Shown here: piece by piece, positions 27,641 through 39,421 of the stretch
How positions within the stretch are numbered: the stretch's first letter is position 1
Layout: every line of letters begins with the position of its first letter
Assembly (NCBI GenBank): GCA_900298995.1
Contig: OMIC01000001.1
Location: 1 to 64,000 of the forward strand
Length of the DNA stretch: 64,000 bases
Reading direction: 5' to 3'
From: Hyphomicrobiaceae bacterium
GTDB taxonomy: Bacteria; Pseudomonadota; Alphaproteobacteria; Rhizobiales; Aestuariivirgaceae
Program-made: the position numbers and the translations under genes
Notes under the pieces: model-generated
What the model was told of the DNA's origin: nothing
Database searches by the model: none
What the model saw: only the letters and a program-made list of their open reading frames with translations

Positions 27641-28372
27641 ATGACCCTCTCCGTCAGCGCCTTCTACAAATTCGTGGAGCTTCCCGATTTCCGGGCGCTG
27701 AGAGACCCGCTTCTAGCAATGTGCCGGGACAAGGGCATCAGGGGCACCATCCTGCTGGCCCCCGAGGGCATCAACGGCACGATTGCGGGGGCGCCCCAGG
27801 AGATGACGGAGGTCATGGCCAGCATCCGCGCCATGCCGGTGTTCGCGGACCTCGAAAGCAAGACGTCGCATGCCAAGACCATGCCCTTCCGGCGCATGAA
27901 GGTGCGGCTGAAGAAAGAGATCGTCACGCTGGGCGTTGCAGGGATTGATCCGCGCCACATGGCTGGTCATTATGTGGAACCCTGCGACTGGAACCGCCTG
28001 ATCTCGGAACCCGGCGTGCTGGTGATCGACACGCGAAATGCCTTCGAGGTGGCGGCCGGCACCTTCCGGGGTGCAATCGACCCGGGAACCACGTCCTTCG
28101 GCGAGTTCCCCGCCTTCGTGACACGCGCTCTCGCCGGCCGCGAGCAGCAAAAGATCGCCATGTTCTGCACCGGCGGCATCCGCTGTGAAAAGGCGACGAG
28201 CTTCCTGCGCGCCCATGGCTTCGAGAATGTCCATCACCTCAGGGGTGGCATCCTGAAGTATCTCGAAACAGTTCCGGAAGCCGAGAGCCTGTGGCAGGGC
28301 TCGTGCTTTGTCTTCGACGAGCGCGAGGGGCTGGGACACGGGCTCGCCGTCGAGCCCCCGGCGCCACGCTGA
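27641..28372 (+). CDS. trhO: tRNA uridine(34) hydroxylase TrhO (YceA-type rhodanese protein)
   Basis: 243 residues. The N-terminal acylphosphatase-like domain has RGTILLAPEGINGTIAG; the rhodanese domain has VLVIDTRNAFEVAAGTF and the active loop FCTGGIRCEKATSFL with cysteines at 176 and 182. TrhO uses oxygen to make 5-hydroxyuridine at position 34 of certain tRNAs. The C-terminal cysteine-rich extension seen in some members is absent; the chain ends shortly after the GSCFVFDERE motif. The stop abuts the ppc stop on the other strand with no gap. Confidence 0.92.
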   Translation: MTLSVSAFYKFVELPDFRALRDPLLAMCRDKGIRGTILLAPEGINGTIAGAPQEMTEVMASIRAMPVFADLESKTSHAKTMPFRRMKVRLKKEIVTLGVAGIDPRHMAGHYVEPCDWNRLISEPGVLVIDTRNAFEVAAGTFRGAIDPGTTSFGEFPAFVTRALAGREQQKIAMFCTGGIRCEKATSFLRAHGFENVHHLRGGILKYLETVPEAESLWQGSCFVFDEREGLGHGLAVEPPAPR

Positions 28373-31078
<2,706 letters not shown>

Positions 31079-31220
31079 GGACTTCGCGTGTGCCACCTGA
31101 TGTACGCTCCTCAGCTTGCCTGATGGCTTGTGCGGTGCAGCGCAGCCGCAGTCAATACCGTTTTGGATGACAGCGGAAAGCGGCTCCCCAGACGGTGAAT
31201 TTGCGCTACAAGCCCCGCCC

Positions 31221-33071
31221 ATGTTGCACATCAACGGACTGACCTACCGGATCGGCGGGCGTCTCCTTCTGGAGGAGGCGGCGGTCGCCATTCCGGAAGG
31301 TCACAAAGTCGGGATTGTCGGGCGCAATGGCGTGGGCAAGTCCACCCTGTTCCGGCTCATTCTGGGCGAGATCCCGGCCGAGGCAGGCGCGGTCACCCTG
31401 CCCCGCAACGCCCGCATCGGCACCGTCGCCCAGGAGGCGCCGGGGGGTCCGGAGAGCCTCATCGACACCGTGCTCGCGGGGGACGCCGAGCTCACGGCGC
31501 TGCTGGCCGAGGCCGAAACGGCGACCGATCCCCACCGCATCGCCGAGATCCAGATCCGGCTGGCCGACATCGACGCCCACAGCGCCAGGGCGCGGGCGGC
31601 AACGATCCTGAGCGGCCTCGGCTTCAGCGACGAGCGCCAGGAGGGTCCCTGTTCGGCACTCTCCGGCGGCTGGCGGATGCGCGTGGCGCTGGCCGCCGCG
31701 CTGTTCGCGGCTCCCGACGTGCTGCTGCTCGACGAGCCCACCAACTATCTCGATCTCGAGGGCGCCATCTGGCTCAAGAGCTTCATCCGCGACTATCCGC
31801 ACACCATCGTGCTGATCAGCCATGACCGCGACCTGCTGAACGAGGCGGTGGGGCACATCCTGCATCTCGAACGCGGCAAGCTCACGCTGTATCAGGGCAA
31901 CTACGACAGCTTCGAGCGCCAGCGGCGCGAGAAGCAGGCGCTCACCCAGAAGCTGCGCAAGAAGCAGGACGACCAGCGCAAGCACATGATGGCCTTCGTC
32001 GACCGCTTCCGCTACAAGGCCTCCAAGGCGCGCCAGGCGCAGAGCCGTCTCAAGGCGCTGTCGAGGCTCGAGCCCATCGCCGAGCTGGTCGAGGACCGGG
32101 TCGCGCCGTTCTTCTTTCCCAATCCCGAGAAGGCCATCGCGCCACCGCTGGTGCAATGGGACAAGGCGAGCGTCGGATATGCCGCGGACCGCGCGGTTCT
32201 CAGGAACATCACGCTGCGGCTCGACCCCGACGACCGCATCGCGCTGCTCGGCTCAAACGGCAACGGCAAATCGACCTTCGCCAAGCTGCTCTGCGGAAAG
32301 CTCGCCTGCATGGCGGGCGAGATGACCGCGCCGGCCCGCCTCAGCGTCGGCTACTTCGCCCAGCATCAGCTCGATGAAATCTCGCCCGAGCGCACGCCCT
32401 ATTCCTATTTCAGCGAACTCATGCCCGATGAACCGGAATCGAGACGCCGGGCGAAACTCGGCGCCCACGGCTTCGGCGCGGCACTGGCGGATTCGCGCTG
32501 CGACACGCTCTCGGGCGGCGAGAAGGCCCGGCTGCTGTTCGCGCTGGCCGCCTTTCATGCCCCGCATGTGCTGGTGCTCGACGAGCCCACCAACCACCTC
32601 GATGTCGACAGCCGCGAAGCGCTCATCATGGCAATCAACGACTATGAGGGCGCGGTCATCCTCATCAGCCACGACCGCCACATTATCGAGACCTGCGCCG
32701 ACGCGCTCTGGCTGGTGAAGGACGGGACGGTGAAGCCCTTCGACGGCGACATGGATGACTACACCCGTCTCGTGCTCGACACCGCCCGTGAAAACCGCAG
32801 GGCCGAACGCGCCGCCGGCAAGGTGCAGGCGCCGGCATCACGCCCGGCACCGCGGCCCTCCTCCGCCGCCACCCAGAAGACGGTCGAGAAACTGGACCGC
32901 CGGATGGAGGAGTTGCGCGGCAAGATCGCCATTCTGGACGACGCGCTGGCCGATCCTGCCCTCTACAGCGAGGCACCCATGAAAGCGGCCGACTTCACAC
33001 GGCTGCGCGCCAAGCTTGCCGCTGATCTCGAAGACACCGAGAACCAGTGGCTCGCCGCCCAGCTCGAGTAG
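31221..33071 (+). CDS. ABC-F family ATPase
   Basis: 616 residues with two ABC modules and no membrane domain. The first module has GRNGVGKST and LSGGWRMRVALAAAL; the second has GSNGNGKST and LSGGEKARLLFALAAF. DEPTNYLDLE and DEPTNHLDVD are the two Walker B strands. The linker (about residues 240-300) is highly charged, with FRYKASKARQAQSRLKAL, as in Uup/YheS-type ABC-F proteins, which act on the ribosomal E site. A C-terminal charged helix pair after about residue 530 resembles the Uup DNA-binding tail. The start is ATG 31221 (MLHINGLTYRIGGR). Confidence 0.93.
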   Translation: MLHINGLTYRIGGRLLLEEAAVAIPEGHKVGIVGRNGVGKSTLFRLILGEIPAEAGAVTLPRNARIGTVAQEAPGGPESLIDTVLAGDAELTALLAEAETATDPHRIAEIQIRLADIDAHSARARAATILSGLGFSDERQEGPCSALSGGWRMRVALAAALFAAPDVLLLDEPTNYLDLEGAIWLKSFIRDYPHTIVLISHDRDLLNEAVGHILHLERGKLTLYQGNYDSFERQRREKQALTQKLRKKQDDQRKHMMAFVDRFRYKASKARQAQSRLKALSRLEPIAELVEDRVAPFFFPNPEKAIAPPLVQWDKASVGYAADRAVLRNITLRLDPDDRIALLGSNGNGKSTFAKLLCGKLACMAGEMTAPARLSVGYFAQHQLDEISPERTPYSYFSELMPDEPESRRRAKLGAHGFGAALADSRCDTLSGGEKARLLFALAAFHAPHVLVLDEPTNHLDVDSREALIMAINDYEGAVILISHDRHIIETCADALWLVKDGTVKPFDGDMDDYTRLVLDTARENRRAERAAGKVQAPASRPAPRPSSAATQKTVEKLDRRMEELRGKIAILDDALADPALYSEAPMKAADFTRLRAKLAADLEDTENQWLAAQLE

Positions 33072-33074
33072 GAC

Positions 33075-33530
33075 TCAACCCGCCGCGCGGTTCCGCCAGC
33101 GTCCCTGTTCATCCTGCTGCCAGTAGCTCACCTCATGGCCTGCGGCGCGAAACCGCTTCCAGCCCTCACGGGCCGCGGCCACCGCATCCGGATCCCGGCC
33201 GTCGAACAGGATCACCGCGCGGAGAAGACCCTCGATCTCACCCACGGGCGCCCCATCCACATAGAAACGCACATTGGCATTGTTGGGGTTTTCATCCTCG
33301 GCCGTGATCCACACCGGCTGCAGGTCAGGATAGCCATCCGCCCTGGTGCCATGCGGGAGGAAGCTTTCCTCATCATGCACCCACAACTGCTGGGCCAGCG
33401 CCTCGGCCCGGTCCTCGGAGCCCGCCTGAACTACCACGCGCCAGCCGCGCTCCAGACTGGTCGTCAGAAGCTTCGGCAGCACCGCTTCAAGGGGCTGGCG
33501 CTCGAGATGATAGAACGACACGGGTGTCAT
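33075..33530 (-). CDS. holC: DNA polymerase III subunit chi
   Basis: 151 residues starting MTPVSFYHLERQPLEAVLPKLL, the family N-terminus. Conserved features are LTTSLERGWRVVVQAGSEDRAEAL, LWVHDEESFLPHG, WITAEDENPNNANVRFYVDG and ILFDGRDPDAVAAAREGWKRF. Chi links the clamp loader to SSB. A longer reading with five extra residues from 33545 is possible. It is convergent with the ABC-F gene across four bases. Confidence 0.93.
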   Translation of the reverse strand: MTPVSFYHLERQPLEAVLPKLLTTSLERGWRVVVQAGSEDRAEALAQQLWVHDEESFLPHGTRADGYPDLQPVWITAEDENPNNANVRFYVDGAPVGEIEGLLRAVILFDGRDPDAVAAAREGWKRFRAAGHEVSYWQQDEQGRWRNRAAG

Positions 33531-33617
33531 GCCCCCATTCAGCAAGAGCCGTGCGCAGGGTCAAGGCCGGACCCCGGCTCTCCGCTCGGGAACAGCCGGT
33601 ATCAGGGGCGTCGGGGA

Positions 33618-35141
33618 CTAGAAGTCCGTCTTCTCGCCGCCCTCCGCCACGCGCCGGGCGACGAAGCTGTCGATGGCCGCGAGCCGGTCGGCATCGAATG
33701 GCGGAAGCTGATACTCGGCCAGAGCCTGTTTCCATAGCGCATTGGCCCTGGTGGCGGCGGTAGGCGAACCTGCCGCCTCCCAGTTCTGGAAGTTGCGCCA
33801 GTCGGAAATCAGCGGCTGATAGAAGGCCGTCGCATAGCGTTGAAGCGTGTGCTGCGCCCCGAAGAAGTGGCCTCCCGGACCCACCTCGCGCATGGCCGCG
33901 CGTCCCATTTCCTCGGAATTGACCAGCACGGGCTTCAGGAACTCCTGCACCATCTGCAGCAAGTCGGCATCGAGCACGAATTTTTCGTAGGATGCAACGA
34001 GGCCGCCTTCCATCCAGCCCGCCGCATGCTGGATCACATTGCCACCACCCATGATGGCCGCCCACAGCGAGAACACGGTCTCATAGGCGGCCTGCGCATC
34101 GACGCTGTTGGCGGCATTGGTGCTGGAGGTCCTGTAGGGCAGCCGATAGCGCCGCGCCAGCTGACCGCCGATGATGGTGGCCTTCATGTATTCCGGTGTG
34201 CCGAAGGCAGGCGCGCCCGACTTCATGTCGACGTTCGACGTGAAGCCGCCATAGACGAAGGGCGCCCCCGGCCGGGTAAGCTGCGACAGGGCGAGGCCCG
34301 CCAGAGCTTCGGCATTCTGCTCGACAATACCTCCCGCCAGCGTGACGGGCGCCATGGCGCCCAGCAGGGTGAAGGGCGTCACCACCGCGATCTGGTTGAG
34401 GCGCGCCATCTCGATGATGCCCATGGCCATGGGTGCATCCAGCTTCAGCGGCGAATTGGTATTGATGACGGTATAGGCGGAGGGCTCGGACAGAAGCTGG
34501 TCATGGCTGATGCCGCGCGCCAGCCGGATGATCTCCAGACCGTCGAACAGACGGGCCCGGCCGGTCGCATAGATAAAGGGCACCTTGTCGGAATAGACCA
34601 TCTTGTTGCGGGTGATGTGCAGATGGCGCACCGAGGCATGGACATCGAGCGCATCGACGGAGGCGCCGCCCGCCGTGTGAACGGTGTTGAAGAACTGCGC
34701 GAGTTTCACGAAGTTTCCCGCGTCCTCGAGCGTGCCCGGCCTGCGTCCACGGTCAAGGTCGGAGCAGTTGGGCGGACCGCCCACGGGTGCGAAAACGATC
34801 GACTTGCCGCCGATGCGCAGGTTGTGCGCCGGGTTGCGGGCATGGAAGGTGAACTCGGCCGGCGGCGTCCTGAGAGCTTCCGCGATGATGTCGCGGCCGA
34901 TCCTCACGCGCTCGCCATCCACCAGCGCGCCGGCCTTGCCGAGAATGCTGCGCGCCTCGGGGAGCAGCATGTCCATGCCGATCTCCTCGAGCACGCCGAG
35001 CGACTCGGCATGGATTGCCTCGATCTGGTCATCCGAGACGATGCGCGAAGGCTCGAGCGTGAGCGATGGCTGCTGCCACGGAAGCTGCCGGATCGGCGTA
35101 TGGGCGGCATCAGGGCGGCGGCCACGACGTGGACTGGTCAT
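33618..35141 (-). CDS. MttB-family corrinoid methyltransferase, paralog 1
   Basis: 507 residues of the trimethylamine methyltransferase (MttB/MtgB) superfamily, which moves a methyl group from a quaternary or tertiary amine to a corrinoid protein. An arginine-rich start (MTSPRRGRR) leads into the TIM barrel, with VTPFTLLGAMAPVTLAGGIV, VYGGFTSNVDMKSGAPAFGT and EVGPGGHFFGAQHTLQRY. The reading frame is uninterrupted, so no pyrrolysine codon is used, as in MtgB-type enzymes. ATG 35141 follows GGAGGAGAG. It is last in a lysR-paralog 2-paralog 1 operon with a 33-base gap. The substrate is unknown; glycine betaine, proline betaine and carnitine are family precedents. Confidence 0.88.
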   Translation of the reverse strand: MTSPRRGRRPDAAHTPIRQLPWQQPSLTLEPSRIVSDDQIEAIHAESLGVLEEIGMDMLLPEARSILGKAGALVDGERVRIGRDIIAEALRTPPAEFTFHARNPAHNLRIGGKSIVFAPVGGPPNCSDLDRGRRPGTLEDAGNFVKLAQFFNTVHTAGGASVDALDVHASVRHLHITRNKMVYSDKVPFIYATGRARLFDGLEIIRLARGISHDQLLSEPSAYTVINTNSPLKLDAPMAMGIIEMARLNQIAVVTPFTLLGAMAPVTLAGGIVEQNAEALAGLALSQLTRPGAPFVYGGFTSNVDMKSGAPAFGTPEYMKATIIGGQLARRYRLPYRTSSTNAANSVDAQAAYETVFSLWAAIMGGGNVIQHAAGWMEGGLVASYEKFVLDADLLQMVQEFLKPVLVNSEEMGRAAMREVGPGGHFFGAQHTLQRYATAFYQPLISDWRNFQNWEAAGSPTAATRANALWKQALAEYQLPPFDADRLAAIDSFVARRVAEGGEKTDF

Positions 35142-35174
35142 CAACTCTCCTCCGCACAGGCCGCAGCGCGGCTG

Positions 35175-36734
35175 TCAGAAATCCGTGGGCGCCCCACCTT
35201 CCGCCTTGCGCTGCTCGACGAAGGCGTTGAGCGCATCGCGGATCGCCGGGTCGATCGGCGGTTCCTGGTAATCCGCCAGCGCCTGTTTCCACACGGCATT
35301 GGCTTTCTGCCAGGCTTCGGGCTTGCCCGCCGCCAACCATTGCTGATTGTTGCGCCAGTCCGAGATGATGGGCGCGTAGAACGCGTTTGTATAGCGCGCC
35401 AGCGTGTGTTGTGCGCCGAAGAAATGCCCGCCAGGCCCCACCTCGCGGATCGCCTCGACGCCCAGCGCGTCCTCGGTGGTCTCAAGCGGCTGCAGGAACT
35501 CACTCACCATCTGGATGAGATCGCAGTCGAGCACGAATTTCTCGAAGCTCGCCACCAATCCTCCTTCGAGCCAGCCCGCACCATGCATGATGAGATTGCC
35601 GCCACCCATGGTGAGGCCCCAGAGCGAGAACACGCTCTCATAGGCGGCCTGGGCATCCACAGCATTCGCGGCGCAGGTGTTGGATGTGCGGAACGGCAGC
35701 TTGTAGCGCCGGGCGAGCTGCCCGCCGACAATGGTCGCCTTCATGTATTCCGGCGTGCCGAAGGCGGGGGCACCCGACTTCATGTCAACATTCGAGGTGA
35801 AGCCGCCATAGATGACCGGCGCTCCCTTGCGGACCAGTTGGGTAAAGGCGATTCCAGCCAGTGCCTCGGCATTCTGCTCTACCAGCGCACCCGCCACCGT
35901 GACGGGCGCCATGGCGCCGGCAAGCGTGAAGGGCGTCACGCAGACGATCTGATTGCGCGCCGACATCTCCAGGATGCCACGCAGCATGGGCGTGTCGAGC
36001 TTGAGGGGCGAGTTGGTGTTGATGATGGTGAACAGCGAAGGCTCTCGCTCCAGCTGTTCATGGGAGATGCCACGCCCGAGGCGGGCGATCTCGATGGCAT
36101 CGCGGATGCGTTCCGTGCCGAGCGAATAGGCGTGGAAGGGCTTGTCGGTGAGCAGCACCATATCGCGCAGCGCCTCGAGATGGCGCAGGGAGGCGTGGAT
36201 ATCGATGGGCTCGACGGGATAGCCGGCGATGAAGCCGATGCAGTTGAAGTACTGGCCGAGCCTCAGGAAGTTGCGGTAGTCGGCCTGATTGCCGGTGCGG
36301 CGGCCGTTGTCCATGTCGGCACTGTTGGGCGGGCTGGCGACCGTGCCGAAGGTGATGGCATCGCCGCCGATCCTCAGGTCGTTGTCCGGGTTGCGCGCAT
36401 GGAAGGTGAATTCCGCAGGCGCGGAGGCGATGAGACCTTCGATCATCGCAGGGTCGAAGCGCACCCGCTCGCCATCCACCGAGGCGCCAGCCTTCTTCAG
36501 CATGTCGCGGACTTCCGGCAGTGTGAAATCCATGCCGATCTCGGAAAGCACCCGGAGCGAGGCATGATGGATCGACTCGATCTCATCGGCCGAAACGATA
36601 GCCATGGGCGGGAACAACCGCCGCAGCTTGCGGCGTGGCAATTGCGGGACAGGATTGCGTCCGGACACCCCGGCGCGGCGGCCGCCGCCTTCGCGCCGCG
36701 GCCTGCGGCCTGTTTCACTCTCGGTGATGCTCAC
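35175..36734 (-). CDS. MttB-family corrinoid methyltransferase, paralog 2
   Basis: 519 residues, clearly the sister of the next gene downstream. They share long identical blocks such as YGGFTSNVDMKSGAPAFGTP and REVGPGGHFFGAQHTL, and equivalent domain borders. The N-terminus is again arginine-rich. Translation probably begins at a GTG (36734) that overlaps the lysR stop (GTGA) with AGGGAAAG upstream. No in-frame amber codon occurs. A TIM-barrel methyltransferase working with the corrinoid protein at 43012 is expected. Whether the two copies differ in substrate or form a hetero-oligomer cannot be told from sequence. Confidence 0.87.
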   Translation of the reverse strand: MSITESETGRRPRREGGGRRAGVSGRNPVPQLPRRKLRRLFPPMAIVSADEIESIHHASLRVLSEIGMDFTLPEVRDMLKKAGASVDGERVRFDPAMIEGLIASAPAEFTFHARNPDNDLRIGGDAITFGTVASPPNSADMDNGRRTGNQADYRNFLRLGQYFNCIGFIAGYPVEPIDIHASLRHLEALRDMVLLTDKPFHAYSLGTERIRDAIEIARLGRGISHEQLEREPSLFTIINTNSPLKLDTPMLRGILEMSARNQIVCVTPFTLAGAMAPVTVAGALVEQNAEALAGIAFTQLVRKGAPVIYGGFTSNVDMKSGAPAFGTPEYMKATIVGGQLARRYKLPFRTSNTCAANAVDAQAAYESVFSLWGLTMGGGNLIMHGAGWLEGGLVASFEKFVLDCDLIQMVSEFLQPLETTEDALGVEAIREVGPGGHFFGAQHTLARYTNAFYAPIISDWRNNQQWLAAGKPEAWQKANAVWKQALADYQEPPIDPAIRDALNAFVEQRKAEGGAPTDF

Positions 36735-37663
36735 GTGGTCTTTCCCTTGTCGCGATAGGCTTCCAGCGCCGGGTCGGCGGCGATCTGCTTCACCAGCCAG
36801 TCCTCGAAACGCCTGATCTTTGGCTTCATGCGGTGCTCGGCATTGCAGGCCAGAAGCCAGTTGTGGCGGTGCTGCACCCTGAGCGGAAACGGCGTGACGA
36901 GCCGTCCCATCTTGATTTCCTCGGTGGCGAAGGGGCCGATGGTCATGGCGACACCGCGGCCCTCGATTGCCGCCTCCTGGGCGAGAATGTAGCTGTCGAA
37001 GGCCAGACGGTCGGACAGCTTGATGCCCTTGACGCCCGCCGCCTCGAGCCAGATGTGCCAGTCTTCCTCGGCGGTATAGACATAGAGCAGCTTGTGCTTG
37101 CGGAGGTCATCGGGCGTGAGCAGCGCATTGGGGCCCTTGAGCAGATCGGGCGAACAGATCGGCGTCAGGCGCGAGCTGAAAAGCGTCCGGTAATAGTGGT
37201 CAGGCGAACGGTTGCGCGCCAGGATGAGCCCGACATCGACATTCTTCTCGTCAAAGTCCCAGTCGAAATAGGATGTGGAAAGCCTCACCTTCATGTCCGG
37301 GAAGCGGCGCTCGAAGTCGTGCAGCCTCGGGATGAGCCATTTCAGCGCCACGGTGACATAGACCTGGACAGTGAGCTCATTGTCGGCCGCCGAGGGCTTC
37401 AGCGCACGGGTCTGCGCCTCGACCATGTCGAAGGCATCGCGCACCGGAGGAAAGTAGGTGTGGCCTGCCTGAGTGAGTTCGGCGCGCCGGGCATCGCGCC
37501 GGAACAGCTGCACACCCAGCCTCTGCTCGAGCGACTTCACCTGATGGCTGACCGCCGAGCGGGTGATGCCCAGCTCGCTGGCCGCAAGCCGGAAGCTGCC
37601 AAGCCGCGCGGCCGCCTCGAAGGCGGTGAGCGCACGCAGGGGGGGCAGGTCACGTCTGGCCAA
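36731..37663 (-). CDS. LysR-family regulator (GcvA-like) of the methyltransferase genes
   Basis: 310 residues starting at a TTG. The winged-helix DNA-binding domain is PLRALTAFEAAARLGSFRLAASELGITRSAVSHQVKSLEQRLGV in the GcvA/AmpR style, here split across residues 6-49. The effector domain follows (ELTVQVYVTVALKWLIPRL). It is the first gene of the operon with paralogs 2 and 1, overlapping paralog 2 by four bases, and it is divergent from paralog 3 across 179 bases. That arrangement suggests it controls both transcription units. The effector is unknown; a methylated amine or glycine-related compound is a reasonable guess. Confidence 0.9.
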   Translation of the reverse strand: MARRDLPPLRALTAFEAAARLGSFRLAASELGITRSAVSHQVKSLEQRLGVQLFRRDARRAELTQAGHTYFPPVRDAFDMVEAQTRALKPSAADNELTVQVYVTVALKWLIPRLHDFERRFPDMKVRLSTSYFDWDFDEKNVDVGLILARNRSPDHYYRTLFSSRLTPICSPDLLKGPNALLTPDDLRKHKLLYVYTAEEDWHIWLEAAGVKGIKLSDRLAFDSYILAQEAAIEGRGVAMTIGPFATEEIKMGRLVTPFPLRVQHRHNWLLACNAEHRMKPKIRRFEDWLVKQIAADPALEAYRDKGKTT

Positions 37664-37842
37664 GTTTCCTCACCACTCTGTTGTCGGCTCCTTCTATCAT
37701 CATTGATTTCATGGCGTTAAGGGAGGAGGCCCGGAAAAAGCCCTCTATAGGGTGACAAATACTCACCACCAAACCAAAAAGATAGGCCATTGAAACACCC
37801 GCCCGAACCGGGGGATATAGGGACAGATCAGGAGTTTCAGCC

Positions 37843-39420
37843 ATGAGTGCCGTTGAAGACCTCTCTCGCCGCCGCGGCGGTCGTGAAGCCCGCCGGGCCC
37901 TGCGGTCCCGCCCGATCCCGATGGCCGAAGCCGCCGTGCGGCCCGGCATGGAGGGCGGCCAGTACAAGCCCCTCACCGAACGCGACATGCAGCGCATCCA
38001 CGAGACGGCGCTGAAGCTTCTCGAGACGGTGGGGCTTTCGCAGGCCATTCCGACCTGCGTCGAGGCAATGACCGCGCGAGGCTGCTTCATCAATTCCCAG
38101 GGCCGGCTGTGCATTCCGCGCGCCCTCGTCGAGGACACGCTGGCGAGCTGCGCGCGCAACTTCGTGCTGCATGGACGCGATCCGAAGCATGACATGGAAC
38201 CCTCGGGCAACAAGGTCTATTTCGGAACGGCGGGCGCCGCGGTGCATGTCGTCGAGCCCGAGACCAAGACCTACCGTGAATCGGTTCTGGTCGATCTCTA
38301 TGACGCGGGCCGCATCGTGGACACCTGCGAGCATATCCACTTCTACCAGCGTCCTCTCACCGCCCGCGACATGCTCACCGGCCACGACCTCGACATCAAC
38401 ACCATGTATGCCTGCATCGCAGGCACGCAGAAGCATGTCGGCACGTCGATGGTCGACCCCGCGCATGTCACCGAATGCCTCGAAATCCTGCATTTCGTGG
38501 CGGGCGGTGAAGCCCAGTGGCGCGAGCGGCCCTTCGTGTCGCAGTCCAACTGCTTCGTCGTGCCGCCGATGAAATTCGCCGAAGACGCCTGCCGCTGCCT
38601 CGAAGTGGCCGCGCGCGGCGGCATGCCGGTGCTGCTTCTCTCGGCCGCGCAGGCAGGCGCCACATCGCCCGCCGCGCTGGCCGGCACGGTGGTGCAGGCC
38701 GTGGCGGAATGCCTCGCAGGCCTCGTCTACATCAACTGCGTGGTTCCCGGCGCGGTGGCGATCTGGGGACCGTGGCCCTTCGTCTCGGACCTGCGCACCG
38801 GCGCAATGTCGGGTGGTTCGGGCGAACAGGCGCTCATCACGTCGGGCTGCGCCCAGATGGGGCACTTCTACAATCTCACGGTCGGCTCGGCTGCCGGCAT
38901 GTGCGACTCGAAGATGCCGGACATGCAGGCGGGTTACGAAAAGGGCGTGACCGCCGGAATCTCGGCCATGACGGGCATCAACCTGCTCTATGAGTCGGCC
39001 GGCATGCACGCCTCGCTGCTGGGCTTCTGCCTCGAGAGCCTGCTCATCGACAACGACATGCTGGGCTCGATCAACCGCAATGTGCGCGGCATCGAGGTGA
39101 ACGAGGACACGCTGTCGCTCGAAGTCATCGCCGATGTGTGCCTCGCGGGACCCGGTCATTATCTCGGCAACGAGCAGACGCTGACGCTCATGCAGAAGGA
39201 ATACGTCTATCCGCATGTCTCGAACCGCATGAGCCCCAAGGAATGGAACGAGGCCGGCAAGCCCGATATCGTGGAGCGGGCCGCGGCCCGGAAGCGCGAG
39301 ATCCTGACGAGCTACTATCCCGACTACATTCCGCGGGCCATCGACGAGCAGATCCGCGCCAAGCACGACATCAGGCTTCCCCGCAGCGTGATGGAGCCGG
39401 GCGACCCGCGCTGGAGCTGA
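37843..39420 (+). CDS. MttB-family corrinoid methyltransferase, paralog 3
   Basis: 525 residues, a more distant member of the same superfamily. The arginine-rich lead RRRGGREARRALRSRPIP is shared in style. The barrel shows SGNKVYFGTAGAAVHVVEP, PAALAGTVVQAVAECLAG, WGPWPFVSDLRTGAMSGGSG and LAGPGHYLGNEQTLTLMQKEY, the last corresponding to GPGGHFFGAQHTL of paralogs 1 and 2. No in-frame amber codon. CAGGAG lies upstream of ATG 37843. It heads an operon with the ferredoxin-like gene (1-base gap) and a homocysteine methyltransferase (4-base gap), which ties the demethylation to homocysteine as methyl acceptor. Confidence 0.87.
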   Translation: MSAVEDLSRRRGGREARRALRSRPIPMAEAAVRPGMEGGQYKPLTERDMQRIHETALKLLETVGLSQAIPTCVEAMTARGCFINSQGRLCIPRALVEDTLASCARNFVLHGRDPKHDMEPSGNKVYFGTAGAAVHVVEPETKTYRESVLVDLYDAGRIVDTCEHIHFYQRPLTARDMLTGHDLDINTMYACIAGTQKHVGTSMVDPAHVTECLEILHFVAGGEAQWRERPFVSQSNCFVVPPMKFAEDACRCLEVAARGGMPVLLLSAAQAGATSPAALAGTVVQAVAECLAGLVYINCVVPGAVAIWGPWPFVSDLRTGAMSGGSGEQALITSGCAQMGHFYNLTVGSAAGMCDSKMPDMQAGYEKGVTAGISAMTGINLLYESAGMHASLLGFCLESLLIDNDMLGSINRNVRGIEVNEDTLSLEVIADVCLAGPGHYLGNEQTLTLMQKEYVYPHVSNRMSPKEWNEAGKPDIVERAAARKREILTSYYPDYIPRAIDEQIRAKHDIRLPRSVMEPGDPRWS

Positions 39421-39421
39421 G

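Noticed and set aside
33840-36758. A 972-residue plus-strand open reading frame across the MttB paralogs
   Set aside because: It is the antisense of two genes with strong homology and ribosome binding sites; the translation is a low-complexity His/Arg/Gly/Asp mix with no domain.
33618-39420. Pyrrolysine-encoded MttB
   Set aside because: I looked for in-frame amber codons in all three methyltransferase genes; each frame is open throughout, so they are of the non-pyrrolysine type.
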